From: a virus
Virus record (IMG/VR): IMGVR_UViG_3300025141_000527
Location: 1 to 29,256 of that record
Direction: 5' to 3' (one strand)
DNA: 29,256 bases
Under the pieces are notes generated by a model. The model had not been told where the DNA came from and made no database searches. It saw nothing but the letters and a program-made list of their open reading frames with translations. The position numbers and the translations under genes are program-made. This document shows positions 9,056 through 18,983 of this stretch, in pieces. The stretch's first letter is position 1, and the number at the start of each line of letters is the position of its first letter.

Positions 9056-11434
9056 ATGGGATCTTTAGTAAAATCTAGTCTAAGCGCACTCAGCTCTGCA
9101 GAGGCTAGCTTTTGTCCGATGAATATTGAATTAGATCAATTTCCGCGGACTTTTAATGGTGGGTTTAAGATAAACTTTGTTCAAGCCCTTTCTAGTTCAC
9201 AGAGTTTTAAAAATCTAAACTATACCAACTTCTATCTTACAGATAACTACCTACTGGATAGTGTTACAACTTACAATGCGCCAAGAATAAAGCCGGATAA
9301 ATATACCACGACCTTAAATTTTGGATTTAGTGCAAGTGCATTTGGTATATTTAAACCTGCTGTTTTAAGTTCTTTTAAGCTACAAAATATAATTTATGAG
9401 GCAAAAAATTATGGAACAGCTGAAATTAACACAATAAGCGGGGATGTTTTTGAGATTGAATTAATAGACGACTTTACTTGTAGAGTTGCAACTCGTGTAA
9501 ATGATCTTCGATATTTTCTCGTGGTAGAAGATACTGACGATACTGAATTTACTGAAACTCGAGATGTTTTGTTTGTCTCAGAGAGCCAATTACCACTATC
9601 GGGATTTAATTTAAATTATAATTTATCGAAATATCTAGCAACTAGCTATATTAATTTATATTCTACAAAAAGAGTAGGAGGGGCCTCAGATAGCTACGCT
9701 ATTACTAGTGATGGTAATAAAGTTGTAGCGACGTGGCTCAATCCGGTAAATAATTATAATGAGTTTGCGGTTACTGCTTATAGTATAAGGCTTGATCAGG
9801 AATTGAATTTAACTATACCATCGCCTTATAATGCCTCGTATATTACGTATGATAATTCCGGAAAAATAGAGGATGATAAAAGTGATTTTAATTTAACCTC
9901 AAATTACTTATTTTATAGTTCGAGTAATAGCGACACGCAAGTATTTAATTTTATTAATTTAAAAAATATTGTTAATACACAAGATTCATTTACATCTTCC
10001 AACAATTTGTTATCTACATCTGAAACAACTATATACTCACAAGATTTACGAACTTACACTAGTATCTTTGCTGATATAGATAGCGAAGAAAACGAAACGC
10101 TAGCATTAAATTACGTATATAATAATTATGATTTGGTTATAAGACCTGGCACAACATATTTTACTACACCTTCTTCACTCCAACCATTTAACAAGATAAA
10201 CATTAATGATACAAAATTTGCTGATTGTGGTTCTTTTGCTTTTAAAACACCGGATCTAGCAGATAGGGTATATAATCTTGATGATAATACTGTTAAAAGC
10301 GAAAACGTTACTTACCTTTGTACTTGGCTTTCTGGTGGCATTGGTGAGCGCGGAACATGGGTTGATAGATATTTTTACCCGGATCTTGTTTCGAAAGAAG
10401 ATGCACTCGGGGGCGTGTACGCATTTAATGCTACTTACGACCAGGCAGTAGAGAATTTAATAATGACTAATTCAAGTTTAAAGACCTCTGTAACAAATAG
10501 GCTTTATTTTGATAAAAAGAGTGACTTGGTTTTTGAGCCATCAAAAAGATATAAATATATTCGAGTTGCTGACAAAGACTTTACTATAAAACCACCTGCG
10601 AACTTCTGTGATGTTTCGTCAATAGATAGAAAGATTAATAATTACTTTTCAACTATAAACGAAAATGGAGGATTTGGGTTAGGATTTACTATACAAAATG
10701 ATACAGATGATTTTTATATTGAATCTGAATTTAACGCAATAAATGGAGGCATTTGCTTTAAGAAAAATGGAAGCACTTGCAAATTTACATACAAGTTGTT
10801 CGATAATAGTACCGAGGGCTTAGCTCTATCAGCAAGAATAGCTAAAACAACTTTTGAGTATGATTTTAAAATTGATTTATTCGAAAAAAATAATATTTTC
10901 TTATCTTTTGATGCTATTTTAGGTAAATTTAAATTATATCTCAATTCAGTTGAGCTGTACAGCTTTGAAATTAATGCATTTCAAATGTATACTAAGAGAA
11001 TTCTTTTCGGTGATATTTTTATATATTATAAAGATACTAATAATGTACAACAAAGCATAGATATACTACTGAATGCAGCTCATGAAGAGGAAGATAGAAT
11101 TGCAATTGATAATTTATATTTAGCTTTGGCCCCTCTAAATGAGAGTGAACAGATAGCGTATTTGTTTGGCTCTAATTTAAACGAAATTCAAGATATTACT
11201 ATATCACTACCGTGCGGCCAGAGAAATTTAACAGATAATATACAACTAGTTAACTCAATTAACACTAATCTCAAACATAAGAGTAATGTAGTTGATATTA
11301 ATGTTAAAAATTTAAATATATCTGATAGTAATATTGAAGACGAAGTGAAAAACCTTATTTTAACAAATATTAAAAGCTCGATACCTAAAACAACTAGTAT
11401 TAACGAGGTTAAATTTACAAACTACAAGAAATGA
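9056..11434 (+). CDS. Large virion protein with lectin-like C-terminal domain
   Basis: 792 residues from ATG 9056. A TTG at 9050 would add two residues but abuts the promoter box. The N-terminal 250 residues are beta-rich without a known motif. Around residues 510-660 (nt 10580-11030) the pattern GFGLGFTIQNDTDDFYIESE, then ARIAKTTFEYDFKIDL and LSFDAILGKFKLYLNSVELY resembles a concanavalin A/LamG-type jelly roll, a common carbohydrate-binding fold in phage tails. The C-terminal 100 residues are helical and Asn/Lys-rich. Its stop overlaps the next start (ATGA). Role inferred: tail or baseplate periphery, possibly glycan-contacting. The domain assignment is by eye only. Confidence 0.7.
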   Translation: MGSLVKSSLSALSSAEASFCPMNIELDQFPRTFNGGFKINFVQALSSSQSFKNLNYTNFYLTDNYLLDSVTTYNAPRIKPDKYTTTLNFGFSASAFGIFKPAVLSSFKLQNIIYEAKNYGTAEINTISGDVFEIELIDDFTCRVATRVNDLRYFLVVEDTDDTEFTETRDVLFVSESQLPLSGFNLNYNLSKYLATSYINLYSTKRVGGASDSYAITSDGNKVVATWLNPVNNYNEFAVTAYSIRLDQELNLTIPSPYNASYITYDNSGKIEDDKSDFNLTSNYLFYSSSNSDTQVFNFINLKNIVNTQDSFTSSNNLLSTSETTIYSQDLRTYTSIFADIDSEENETLALNYVYNNYDLVIRPGTTYFTTPSSLQPFNKININDTKFADCGSFAFKTPDLADRVYNLDDNTVKSENVTYLCTWLSGGIGERGTWVDRYFYPDLVSKEDALGGVYAFNATYDQAVENLIMTNSSLKTSVTNRLYFDKKSDLVFEPSKRYKYIRVADKDFTIKPPANFCDVSSIDRKINNYFSTINENGGFGLGFTIQNDTDDFYIESEFNAINGGICFKKNGSTCKFTYKLFDNSTEGLALSARIAKTTFEYDFKIDLFEKNNIFLSFDAILGKFKLYLNSVELYSFEINAFQMYTKRILFGDIFIYYKDTNNVQQSIDILLNAAHEEEDRIAIDNLYLALAPLNESEQIAYLFGSNLNEIQDITISLPCGQRNLTDNIQLVNSINTNLKHKSNVVDINVKNLNISDSNIEDEVKNLILTNIKSSIPKTTSINEVKFTNYKK

Positions 11435-13365
11435 TTGAATATTTTAAATACGCAGCAACTGGGACCTTTACCTTAAGTGGTTCGCCATACGCTGGTTTTG
11501 TTAATGTTAGAGACGGTGTAGCTTACACAGGTAAGACCTTTACACAGACTTCGCGTATTTTACAAACTACTGATACCTTTTTTGCTAACAGTATATTGAG
11601 TGAGTTAGAGTTTGATAGAACCACTACACAAATTATAGAATCCGATATATTAACATCTCCGGTAATATCACCTAGGAGTGTGGTTGATCAGTCTTTCATT
11701 GATACAAACTTAGGTATTTTAAATCGAAATAATTTAAATCTATACGCATTAAATATTACTTCGCGAAACGACTTACTAAATTTTAAAAATTCAGCAAAAA
11801 ATGGAAATGCATACTTTTTAGGTCTGTCTAGTGGTAAAAATGACATACGTAATGACGATACAAAGCTAGCTAAAGATAACTTATTTCCTATTCAAATTGA
11901 TCCTTTTAGTTTTATCGATAAAGTACCTGGTATAAGTGTATTAGACGACACTATTGATAGTACGTTATTCGTATATAATGATGAAACGTATTTTTATTTT
12001 ACTACAACTCCAACATCCTCACATACATTTTCCGGGAGCTTTGTTAAAGACAGTAGTCTAGTTCCTATTACCCCGGATGAGGATACTGGGGAAACGCTAT
12101 TTAAAGGCGGTACAAGATTTACATATGATAATTCAACAGATATACTATATAGCTTATCTGCTGGATCTAATCAAATAGATCTTAACCTCTACGATAATAG
12201 TTTTGTTAACCCATGCGGTAAACTAAAACTTGTCGATAAAATAATTATTGAAGATAAAATTATAGATGAGACGGTTAAGATAGGAAACAACTTGCTTGGA
12301 TATAGGTATATGGGGACTGATGCAACTTACATCTCTATTAGAAACAAATATTCAAATAAACTAATTAACACTTTAACTACAACTGGAGATGAAGAAATAG
12401 TCGCTTTTGATATAAGAGATTCAGATGATTCTATATTAGTGTTAACATCACCAGGGCAAGCACCACCTGAGGTTCTAGAAAACAATACTAGTGGCGAAGG
12501 TGTATTTTATCTATATCAGCTAGATGCAGAAAATTTAACTGATTTAGGGCCTGAGCTAAATCCAAAAATAGTTTACAGGCATAGGCCAACATATAACTAC
12601 ACTGCAGTCGACGAAGATGATATTCAAATATATTTTTCACAAAATGATTCGAATGTATTTATATTAAATGATAGAGGATTTATAACAACTAGATTTATAT
12701 CAAATCCTACTGAAGTCTCTGGATTTGCGAATCCTGAAAGTTTACAATACCTTCCTGATATGTATTTTAATAATACAGGTGAACGATTTAATTTAATTGA
12801 AAAGAAGTTTAATTCAAATATACTTAAATCTAATTACTTTAATTATATAAACTATATAGTTGCAAAAAACGAAACTGATTTATTCTTTTTATTACATAAC
12901 ATCGGTCGTATATATTTGTTTAAAGAGAGCAATCTATTATATCAAAATTTTGTCCCTCTTGATCTTAAAAATTTATATGACAAGATTACAAGCTGTGAAT
13001 CTAGTCTAGGAATTTCGTTAAACAGTGAGATACAAAATATTATTAAAGATACCGTAAATATATTTTTAAGTCTTAGTCTTATACCTGCTCCAAAAGAATC
13101 AGCCGGTATACCAGTATTAAGAGATTACATTACATATAAGGGATTAGATATTAATTTTAGAGATATTGAATTTCATGAAAATGAAGCAGTAGATTATAAT
13201 GTCGTTTCACGAGTTCTGAATCAACTTTTTGATTTACAACAACAAGTGTTAACTAGTATCATCGGTACGGTGGGTGAAATAGAGGAAGATGATTTTATAG
13301 GATCAATTACTATAGGAGATGACGAATATGAAGAATTAAATCCTAGCGCTGGATCCACTAATTAG
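11431..13365 (+). CDS. Large virion protein of unknown fold (644 aa)
   Basis: 644 residues starting MIEYFKYAATGTFTLSGSPY. The first 400 residues are beta-rich with repeated short strands and Asp/Asn turns (for example DATYISIRNKYSNKLI, EEIVAFDIRDSDDSILVLTS, DDIQIYFSQNDSNVFILNDR). The spacing is suggestive of a beta-propeller, though blades cannot be delimited by eye. The C-terminal 150 residues are helical (NLYDKITSCESSLG, VVSRVLNQLFDLQQQVLTSI), perhaps a trimerisation or docking segment. The end is acidic. It starts inside the stop of the previous gene, so the pair is probably co-translated. It sits between the wedge genes and the adhesin genes, which suggests a fibre connector or baseplate role. 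I do not recognise a family. Confidence 0.7.
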   Translation: MIEYFKYAATGTFTLSGSPYAGFVNVRDGVAYTGKTFTQTSRILQTTDTFFANSILSELEFDRTTTQIIESDILTSPVISPRSVVDQSFIDTNLGILNRNNLNLYALNITSRNDLLNFKNSAKNGNAYFLGLSSGKNDIRNDDTKLAKDNLFPIQIDPFSFIDKVPGISVLDDTIDSTLFVYNDETYFYFTTTPTSSHTFSGSFVKDSSLVPITPDEDTGETLFKGGTRFTYDNSTDILYSLSAGSNQIDLNLYDNSFVNPCGKLKLVDKIIIEDKIIDETVKIGNNLLGYRYMGTDATYISIRNKYSNKLINTLTTTGDEEIVAFDIRDSDDSILVLTSPGQAPPEVLENNTSGEGVFYLYQLDAENLTDLGPELNPKIVYRHRPTYNYTAVDEDDIQIYFSQNDSNVFILNDRGFITTRFISNPTEVSGFANPESLQYLPDMYFNNTGERFNLIEKKFNSNILKSNYFNYINYIVAKNETDLFFLLHNIGRIYLFKESNLLYQNFVPLDLKNLYDKITSCESSLGISLNSEIQNIIKDTVNIFLSLSLIPAPKESAGIPVLRDYITYKGLDINFRDIEFHENEAVDYNVVSRVLNQLFDLQQQVLTSIIGTVGEIEEDDFIGSITIGDDEYEELNPSAGSTN

Positions 13366-13368
13366 TAA

Positions 13369-13376
13369 TATAAATA
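13369..13376 (+). promoter_or_regulatory. Perfect T4-type late promoter TATAAATA
   Basis: Exact TATAAATA in an 18-base gap, seven bases before the ATG at 13384. It is the only start-proximal box here that matches the T4 late consensus at all eight positions. Confidence 0.7.
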
Positions 13377-13383
13377 TTAAAGT

Positions 13384-16284
13384 ATGCCAGAAAGCCTTTC
13401 ACAGAGCCGTATATCAGATCAATATTCATCATTATTGCATATAAGCGGCGCAAACATTAATGCAGGTGATAAAGCTGCAGCGCATAGCTTTCAGGAGGTA
13501 TATGATGGTGTTGGAACCGTGACTGGTATATCTTTAAGCTCAACTACTGGCATCCCGGTAGCTGAAGTAGGTGGTAGAATTATAATTAATAATTATCAGG
13601 CGCCGGTAGGTTGGTCTTATCAAAAAGAATGGTTAGATGCTTTCTTTCCAATTAACGTTATAATTATTACTTCAGAATTTAAAAACCCTGGCATAAAGAT
13701 GAAGGGGACAAAATGGATTTTAGAATCACAGGGATTATTTCCAGTAGGTACTGGAACATATACCGATAAAAATAATGACACTTTTGGATTTACAGGTGGA
13801 GATAATAAACAAAGAAAAGGAAATGGATTGCAAAACGGGGATTTGGCCGGGGAATTTAGGGCAAGGATTACTAAAGAGGACTTACCGAACCATACACACT
13901 CAACAGATGCTAGATCTGAAATAGTACCGGCACAGAAAAATGGAGAAGGGACCAACGTGGGGTTTGTCTTTTATTTTGGAGATACAATTAATCCAAGTCA
14001 ATTAGTACGCGAAGACCAACGTTATCTGGATAGTGATGCAATAGAGGCGTTTCAAAATAATACTTCCTATAATAATATCAATAATTATAGGAATCATATA
14101 ATTAAGGAAAGGCATAAAGCTGGAATAGTTTACACAGACGCAGATTTTAATCCTCAATTCGCGGGTCAAGAACTAAGAGGATGGGCCCAGGCTAGTGCCG
14201 GTGGACCTGGGTGGGGCGGCATTCTAAATACTAACGGAAAGTTTATTGGAAATAGTCCCAGGCCTGTTGAGGTTCCGTGGGAGTTTAATGATAATAAATA
14301 TTTTATTACATCAGCAGTGGTTGATCCTCGATCTAGTGATCGTGTACACCCGGGACGGTTCTCAGATACAGATTTAATTAAAGCACGTGATTTTATTATA
14401 GATGTTCTCGGGATGGATGATGCTGCTATAGCTCTAGCAGGTGTAAACAGATTGATAGAGTTAAATGCTACAGTTGCACAGGCATTTCGTGGAGAAAATT
14501 TATATTACGGGTTAATTCCTGGCTCGAGCATTAAAGAATCATCTACAACGGGTCAATGTGTAGGACATAATAATATACCACCAAACTTCCCTGTTTATTT
14601 TTGGAGACGCGTTCCTCTTGATTACGTAGACGAAATTCCCCCAGATCAACGGCCCGGGCCAAATCTACCCATGCAGTTCATTATAACGAGCAATCAAAAA
14701 TCTACTCACAACAATTGTTTTAATTTAAATAAGTGGGCAGTAGATAATGGGTGGAACGGGCAAGCAAAATGTAGAATTATTATTGATACTGGTGTTTATA
14801 TATATTCTGATGATCCAAATGATATTAAATGCCCGGCGATGATTATAGATGAATTTCCTGGCGGTTTAGAATTAATAAACAAAGGCTTTATTATGGGTAG
14901 AGGTGGTGATGGTGGTAGTTTATATACCCACGGGCAAGACGGTGGAGATGCTATACATACTACCGGTAATTCTGAAATTATTATAGATAACACACAAGGC
15001 GCCATTGGAGGTGGCGGTGGAGGTGGTTCTGCTTCCAAGCTTGGTCATTCTGGTGGAGGTGGTGGAGCTGGTGGAGGCTGGGGCGGTACTGCGCCTATAT
15101 TTCAACGTAACGATTGGGACTACGGTGACGGTGATGGTAGAGTAATAACTAGTAGTCAAGTTCCGGCTAATAATTGGAGTGTCTATCCTAAAGAAAATGA
15201 TGACCCATTTAGACCAACTGCCGCGGGAGGGACAGGCGGTGTGCCCGGTCAACCTGGTGGAAATGGTCGGTGGTATAATAATTTTACCAGTCAGTATTCA
15301 TTACAACTATTTAAAGCTAAAGGCGATATTGTAACAATAGGTTGGGGACCGGCTTTTGCAAATTTACCAGGTGTGGGTGGTGAAGCTGGAGGAAGCGGGT
15401 CATCCGGGAAGAAGAGAAGTGGTCTACGCAGTTTCCAGGGCGCTCTTATCATGAATCATGATCAAGGGACTGGTGGAGGTGGTGGACGTGTATTAACATC
15501 TACCTCTTACGGTGGCGGTACAGGTGGTATTCCTGGAGCGCGTTTCGGTGCTATAGATGCTGATGGTAACGTAAGAACTGATGGTCCAGAATGGAGTAAT
15601 ACAGCACCAGCTAATAACGGGTCAGTTAATGTACGGGTAATACCTAGACCGGGTAGGTCGAGAGATAGAATAATTGAAACATACGTAACGGCCTATAATA
15701 GTAGTCAGCCATACCGTGGGTGGAATTCCGGATATAAGTTGAGATCGCCATGGGGCTACGGAAATGCCGCGCATTGGGCAGTAGGCCCGCATTGGAGAGC
15801 TAACGGTGTCAATGGAGGTACAACTGGTCTTCCTTATATTGTAGCTGGTGTAAATAAACCGGGCCGTGGATCGCATACAGAATTTGGAGTAACAACAACT
15901 TTAAACTATAATGGATTTTCATATTTATCACCAACAGGCTGGGATGGCTATAACCATAGATCCGGGTTAGTTCATGGTGGTAGTACTAATCAACCCGGTA
16001 TATATGAACCAGCTAATGTCAGACGAGTCATTCACAGGCAAGATTTATGGAGCGGGGTCTACACGGAGCATACTGCTGCTGGAGGTGGCGGTTGGGGTGC
16101 TCCTGGTGGATTAGCATGGAGAGGTGGACGAACATGGCGACCTGTAATGGACACTAGAGGGTCTGGGCCAATGCTAAGATTACCCGGGCAGGGTGGGCTT
16201 ACAGTAAAAGCTATAGCTGGTAAAGTTAGAATAGTTGGTGGTATAGTATATGGTAAAACAGAAGGAAATGTTATCATTGGATAG
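13384..16284 (+). CDS. Tail adhesin: Gp10-C-like module fused to a glycine-rich receptor-binding region
   Basis: 966 residues. Residues 1-60 (MPESLSQSRISDQYSSLLHI) are shared with the next gene. Residues 87-410 match the module found at the C-terminus of T4 gp10-like baseplate proteins and short fibres: FFPINVI, a TKW...GLFPVG block, PNHTHS at about 168-173 (the HxH metal site of gp12-like fibres), and the closing HNNIPPNFPVYFWRRV near 395-410. A roughly 550-residue extension follows: an FIITSNQKSTHNN strand segment, then tracts such as GGGGGGGSASKLGHSGGGGG (residues 541-560) and further GGxGG runs to about residue 920. Such repeats form polyglycine-II tips in phage adhesins (for example phage S16 gp38). 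Likely host-receptor binding at the tail tip. Confidence 0.82.
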   Translation: MPESLSQSRISDQYSSLLHISGANINAGDKAAAHSFQEVYDGVGTVTGISLSSTTGIPVAEVGGRIIINNYQAPVGWSYQKEWLDAFFPINVIIITSEFKNPGIKMKGTKWILESQGLFPVGTGTYTDKNNDTFGFTGGDNKQRKGNGLQNGDLAGEFRARITKEDLPNHTHSTDARSEIVPAQKNGEGTNVGFVFYFGDTINPSQLVREDQRYLDSDAIEAFQNNTSYNNINNYRNHIIKERHKAGIVYTDADFNPQFAGQELRGWAQASAGGPGWGGILNTNGKFIGNSPRPVEVPWEFNDNKYFITSAVVDPRSSDRVHPGRFSDTDLIKARDFIIDVLGMDDAAIALAGVNRLIELNATVAQAFRGENLYYGLIPGSSIKESSTTGQCVGHNNIPPNFPVYFWRRVPLDYVDEIPPDQRPGPNLPMQFIITSNQKSTHNNCFNLNKWAVDNGWNGQAKCRIIIDTGVYIYSDDPNDIKCPAMIIDEFPGGLELINKGFIMGRGGDGGSLYTHGQDGGDAIHTTGNSEIIIDNTQGAIGGGGGGGSASKLGHSGGGGGAGGGWGGTAPIFQRNDWDYGDGDGRVITSSQVPANNWSVYPKENDDPFRPTAAGGTGGVPGQPGGNGRWYNNFTSQYSLQLFKAKGDIVTIGWGPAFANLPGVGGEAGGSGSSGKKRSGLRSFQGALIMNHDQGTGGGGGRVLTSTSYGGGTGGIPGARFGAIDADGNVRTDGPEWSNTAPANNGSVNVRVIPRPGRSRDRIIETYVTAYNSSQPYRGWNSGYKLRSPWGYGNAAHWAVGPHWRANGVNGGTTGLPYIVAGVNKPGRGSHTEFGVTTTLNYNGFSYLSPTGWDGYNHRSGLVHGGSTNQPGIYEPANVRRVIHRQDLWSGVYTEHTAAGGGGWGAPGGLAWRGGRTWRPVMDTRGSGPMLRLPGQGGLTVKAIAGKVRIVGGIVYGKTEGNVIIG

Positions 16285-16300
16285 TATTTTTAAATTGTGG

Positions 16301-16308
16301 CATAAATA
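16301..16308 (+). promoter_or_regulatory. Late-promoter-like CATAAATA box
   Basis: CATAAATA (extended CATAAATAAT) lies in a 32-base gap, eight bases before the ATG at 16317. Confidence 0.6.
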
Positions 16309-16316
16309 ATAGTAAT

Positions 16317-17393
16317 ATGCCAGAGAGTTTAACAAATCAATTTATATCTGATTTTTATACATCTTTACTCCACTTAAGTGGAGCAGAGTTAGGGGACTCT
16401 TTAAATGAGGTTTTTGACGGCGCGGGTAATTCTACTGGATTGGCTCTAAGTGGTAACAGAGTAGTAATTAATAATTACATATATCCTGAAGGGCCAACTA
16501 CACCATCAGAGTGGTTAGAGGCATTTTTTCCGGTCGGCTGTATACAGTTAACCTTTGATAATATTAATCCTCAAACAAGAATAGCAGGAACAACCTGGGA
16601 GATAGTTGCAGAGGGTAGATTTTTAGTTGGTGTTGGTGGATTTACTGATAAAAATCAAGATTATAGAAAGTTTTGCGAAGACGGAAAGCCACCAGAATCC
16701 GGTAACAAAGCTGGTGAATATGTAACTGAACTTAATACTGCAAATATGCCATCACACACGCATGATACTAATGTAGGTGCAAATGATGTTTTTGTATCCA
16801 CTGGTTCTAATATAGGCAATGGGCAACCCTTTTTTGCTACAGGGGTCGGAACAACTAACTCAACAGAAGCATGGCAGATTCAACAAGAAGCAAGAAACGC
16901 GCTCGGTGCCGCTAGTGGATGGAAATGGAGCAATGAATTTGGAAATCAAACGACTGACCGGAATAATCCGCAAGACATAATTAGACGAAGTCTTGATCTT
17001 AATTTTAAATTAGGGTCTGCTGCTAATTATCCCGAGGGGGAGATAAGGCGTTATCAAAGTAATGAACTTTTTGAATTTAAAGAAATGATTGGTTTATGGA
17101 ACGGGGAAACGCGCTTTGTAGCAAGTAAATCACCTCTCGGTGACGGGAGACAGTGGGATTTTAATGCGTATAATTTCTGTAGATCAAAAGGTGCAGTAGA
17201 TGCGGAAAGCGCACAGGCTGGTGAGTTGCGTAATAATGCAAGTCCAGCAAGTGTTGTAACATCAGGCACTGCGCAGGTCGGCTTTAATGAGGGCACTCAA
17301 AACATTAAACAATCTACTGCAGTAGGTGAGGGAAAAGCACATAATAACATACCACCATCATACGGAGCATATGTATGGAAAAGAATATCATAA
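16317..17393 (+). CDS. Gp10-C-like baseplate/short-fibre protein, paralogue of the 13384 gene
   Basis: 358 residues. The N-terminus MPESLTNQFISDFYTSLLHL aligns with that of the preceding gene. From about residue 70 it carries the full Gp10-C-like module: FFPVGCIQLTFDNINPQTRI, TTWEIVAEGRFLVGVGGFTD, then MPSHTHD (about 142-148, HxH metal-site motif). It ends NNIPPSYGAYVWKRIS, with the WKR closing motif exactly at the C-terminus. It therefore represents the unextended version of its larger neighbour. The module is known from the T4 gp10/gp12 region, where it attaches and forms trimeric fibres. A CATAAATA box lies eight bases upstream of the ATG, and the next gene begins six bases after its stop. 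Confidence 0.82.
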   Translation: MPESLTNQFISDFYTSLLHLSGAELGDSLNEVFDGAGNSTGLALSGNRVVINNYIYPEGPTTPSEWLEAFFPVGCIQLTFDNINPQTRIAGTTWEIVAEGRFLVGVGGFTDKNQDYRKFCEDGKPPESGNKAGEYVTELNTANMPSHTHDTNVGANDVFVSTGSNIGNGQPFFATGVGTTNSTEAWQIQQEARNALGAASGWKWSNEFGNQTTDRNNPQDIIRRSLDLNFKLGSAANYPEGEIRRYQSNELFEFKEMIGLWNGETRFVASKSPLGDGRQWDFNAYNFCRSKGAVDAESAQAGELRNNASPASVVTSGTAQVGFNEGTQNIKQSTAVGEGKAHNNIPPSYGAYVWKRIS

Positions 17394-17399
17394 AAAATC

Positions 17400-18971
17400 A
17401 TGGCAAATATCACTATAGTAAAATTAAAAGTTAGAAGAGGTAGCGACAGTCAGCGAACAGACATTGTATTAGATCAAGGAGAGGTTGGATATACACTGGA
17501 TTCGAAAAGATTGTTTGTTGGTGACGGTGCGACTTATGGTGGTACTGTAGCCGGGATGAAAGCCGTGGGGCCTTTTAATAATGCGTCGAGTTTAGGGCCA
17601 GCGGCTGGTGAATCTCCATTTTTACAAGTTGGGGATATTGGATATGCAGATAGTAGGTTGTTTATGTTGACCGGTGCTAGTTCAACAGGTAGAGCTTACA
17701 CTAATGCTCTATCTGGGTGGTCTTATATTGGAAATATACCTGATGATACAACTATTGAATTTGATAGTGATAATAAATTTTCTGTAAAGAGACAAAGTCT
17801 GGATGCACAAAATATTAAAGAAGCATTTTTTGGTACTGGGCTATTATCATCAAACACTGTTGCAGGCGAAGCTAATGTAGCACTTAATTCAGATTATTTA
17901 ATATTATCAAGCGCGCCAGGAGCTCCTGGCAGAATAACACCAAAATCAGGCTCTGTAACTAAGAGAGAAATATACGCTTTATATCCATCTGCTAGTGGAT
18001 TAAAGGGTGGTAATGGAGAAGAATTAGCTCTAAGTGTTAATGAAGATCAATTTCATTTTCCTACTAATAATAAATTAGAACTTAAAAGCGTTGGTAGTAT
18101 AGCGGTGCCTATTTCATCATGGGCTGGTCCAGGAGATGGTACCTCTACAACAGCCGGTAAATTAGGTGGAGGATTAAATGTTAACACAGCAACAAACAGG
18201 TTAGAAGCTGCTCTACAGACAGTTGATGGTGAGCTTCTTATAAACGATAATGGGGTGGTAACGTTAAATGGGTCGACATCAGCTTTCCAGGAGATGCCGT
18301 ATATAAACGTAGAGAAAGGGCTAGTTACCGATATACAAAGCTCTGTGTTTGATGTTATTACTGCTACAGGTCTATCTGGTAGCGGGGCAGGAGATGGAGT
18401 ACCGATTGGTTCAATACTACCGCATGCGCAAGCCTTTACTGAGGCGCCTGCTGGATACTTACTTTGTAATGGTCGTGCACTTAATGCTGAAACAGATACA
18501 CAATACAGCAAACTTTGGGAGAAAATAGGAACTGTTTATGGTGGTACAGGTATGTCTCATTTTAGGGTTCCAAGCTTAACAGGGGGTGATGTTATGTTGT
18601 ATGGCTCTGACGGAGCTATTACTGCTTTAACTAAGACCTTGTTCTTAAGTGCTACAGAGTCACATTTACTTGGTCCAAAGACCGGATTAGGAGGGCCCTC
18701 GACATTAAGTGCTTTTGGTGTTAACTTTATTATAAAGTATGCTGAAGACCCGGTTTTAAATATATTTAACGGAGCACCAAATCAGGTTTCACATAAATTT
18801 GGTGGTAAGTATACACAACAAGTATGCCATGGTATTGATTCCGGGGCGGCTGCTGTTACATTAAGTTCTGCAGGATTTATTACAATGTCGTTATCCGGTA
18901 CGGTACGTAATGGAGAAAATACAGAAAACAATACTTTTGATAGATTCGCAATACCAGTTTACAGTTATTAA
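17400..18971 (+). CDS. Tail fibre with collar domain (paralogue 1)
   Basis: 523 residues. The N-terminus, residues 4-50 (KLKVRRGSDSQRTDIVLDQG, then GYTLDSKRLFVGDGATYGG), matches the RRG...GE.GY..D..RL..GDG repeat found at the start of many phage fibres and in the major tropism determinant N-terminal domain. A phage tail-collar domain follows at about residues 335-400: PIGSILPHAQAFTEAPAGYL, LCNGRALN, YGGTG, FRVPSLTG. The C-terminal 120 residues are beta-rich and should form the distal part. It starts six bases after the previous stop with no clear late box (CATAAAAA is the nearest), so it probably relies on readthrough. Role: host-contacting fibre or baseplate spike. Confidence 0.8.
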   Translation: MANITIVKLKVRRGSDSQRTDIVLDQGEVGYTLDSKRLFVGDGATYGGTVAGMKAVGPFNNASSLGPAAGESPFLQVGDIGYADSRLFMLTGASSTGRAYTNALSGWSYIGNIPDDTTIEFDSDNKFSVKRQSLDAQNIKEAFFGTGLLSSNTVAGEANVALNSDYLILSSAPGAPGRITPKSGSVTKREIYALYPSASGLKGGNGEELALSVNEDQFHFPTNNKLELKSVGSIAVPISSWAGPGDGTSTTAGKLGGGLNVNTATNRLEAALQTVDGELLINDNGVVTLNGSTSAFQEMPYINVEKGLVTDIQSSVFDVITATGLSGSGAGDGVPIGSILPHAQAFTEAPAGYLLCNGRALNAETDTQYSKLWEKIGTVYGGTGMSHFRVPSLTGGDVMLYGSDGAITALTKTLFLSATESHLLGPKTGLGGPSTLSAFGVNFIIKYAEDPVLNIFNGAPNQVSHKFGGKYTQQVCHGIDSGAAAVTLSSAGFITMSLSGTVRNGENTENNTFDRFAIPVYSY

Positions 18972-18974
18972 ATA
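18967..18974 (+). promoter_or_regulatory. Late-promoter-like ATTAAATA box
   Basis: ATTAAATA overlaps the stop of the previous gene and lies nine bases before the ATG at 18984. It has the TAAATA core but a degenerate first half, and the spacing is the longest of the set. Confidence 0.4.
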
Positions 18975-18983
18975 TTAAAACAC

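Noticed and set aside
10550-10557. Exact TATAAATA inside the 9056-11434 gene
   Set aside because: Intragenic with no downstream start. Counted as background for the promoter claim.
13620-13955. Minus-strand frame of 111 residues opposite the Gp10-C-like module
   Set aside because: It lies fully inside a well-supported plus-strand gene, with no promoter box and no recognisable features.
14796-15252. Two minus-strand frames (one Pro-rich) opposite the glycine-rich adhesin
   Set aside because: Pro and Thr runs are the complement of GGN glycine codons; the sense gene has clear domains.
17389-17396. CATAAAAA before the gene at 17400
   Set aside because: It lacks the TAAATA core and is only three bases from the ATG. 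Readthrough from upstream is simpler.
18053-18511. Minus-strand frame of 152 residues
   Set aside because: It lies fully inside the first collar fibre, covering part of its collar domain. Composition is that of an antisense shadow.
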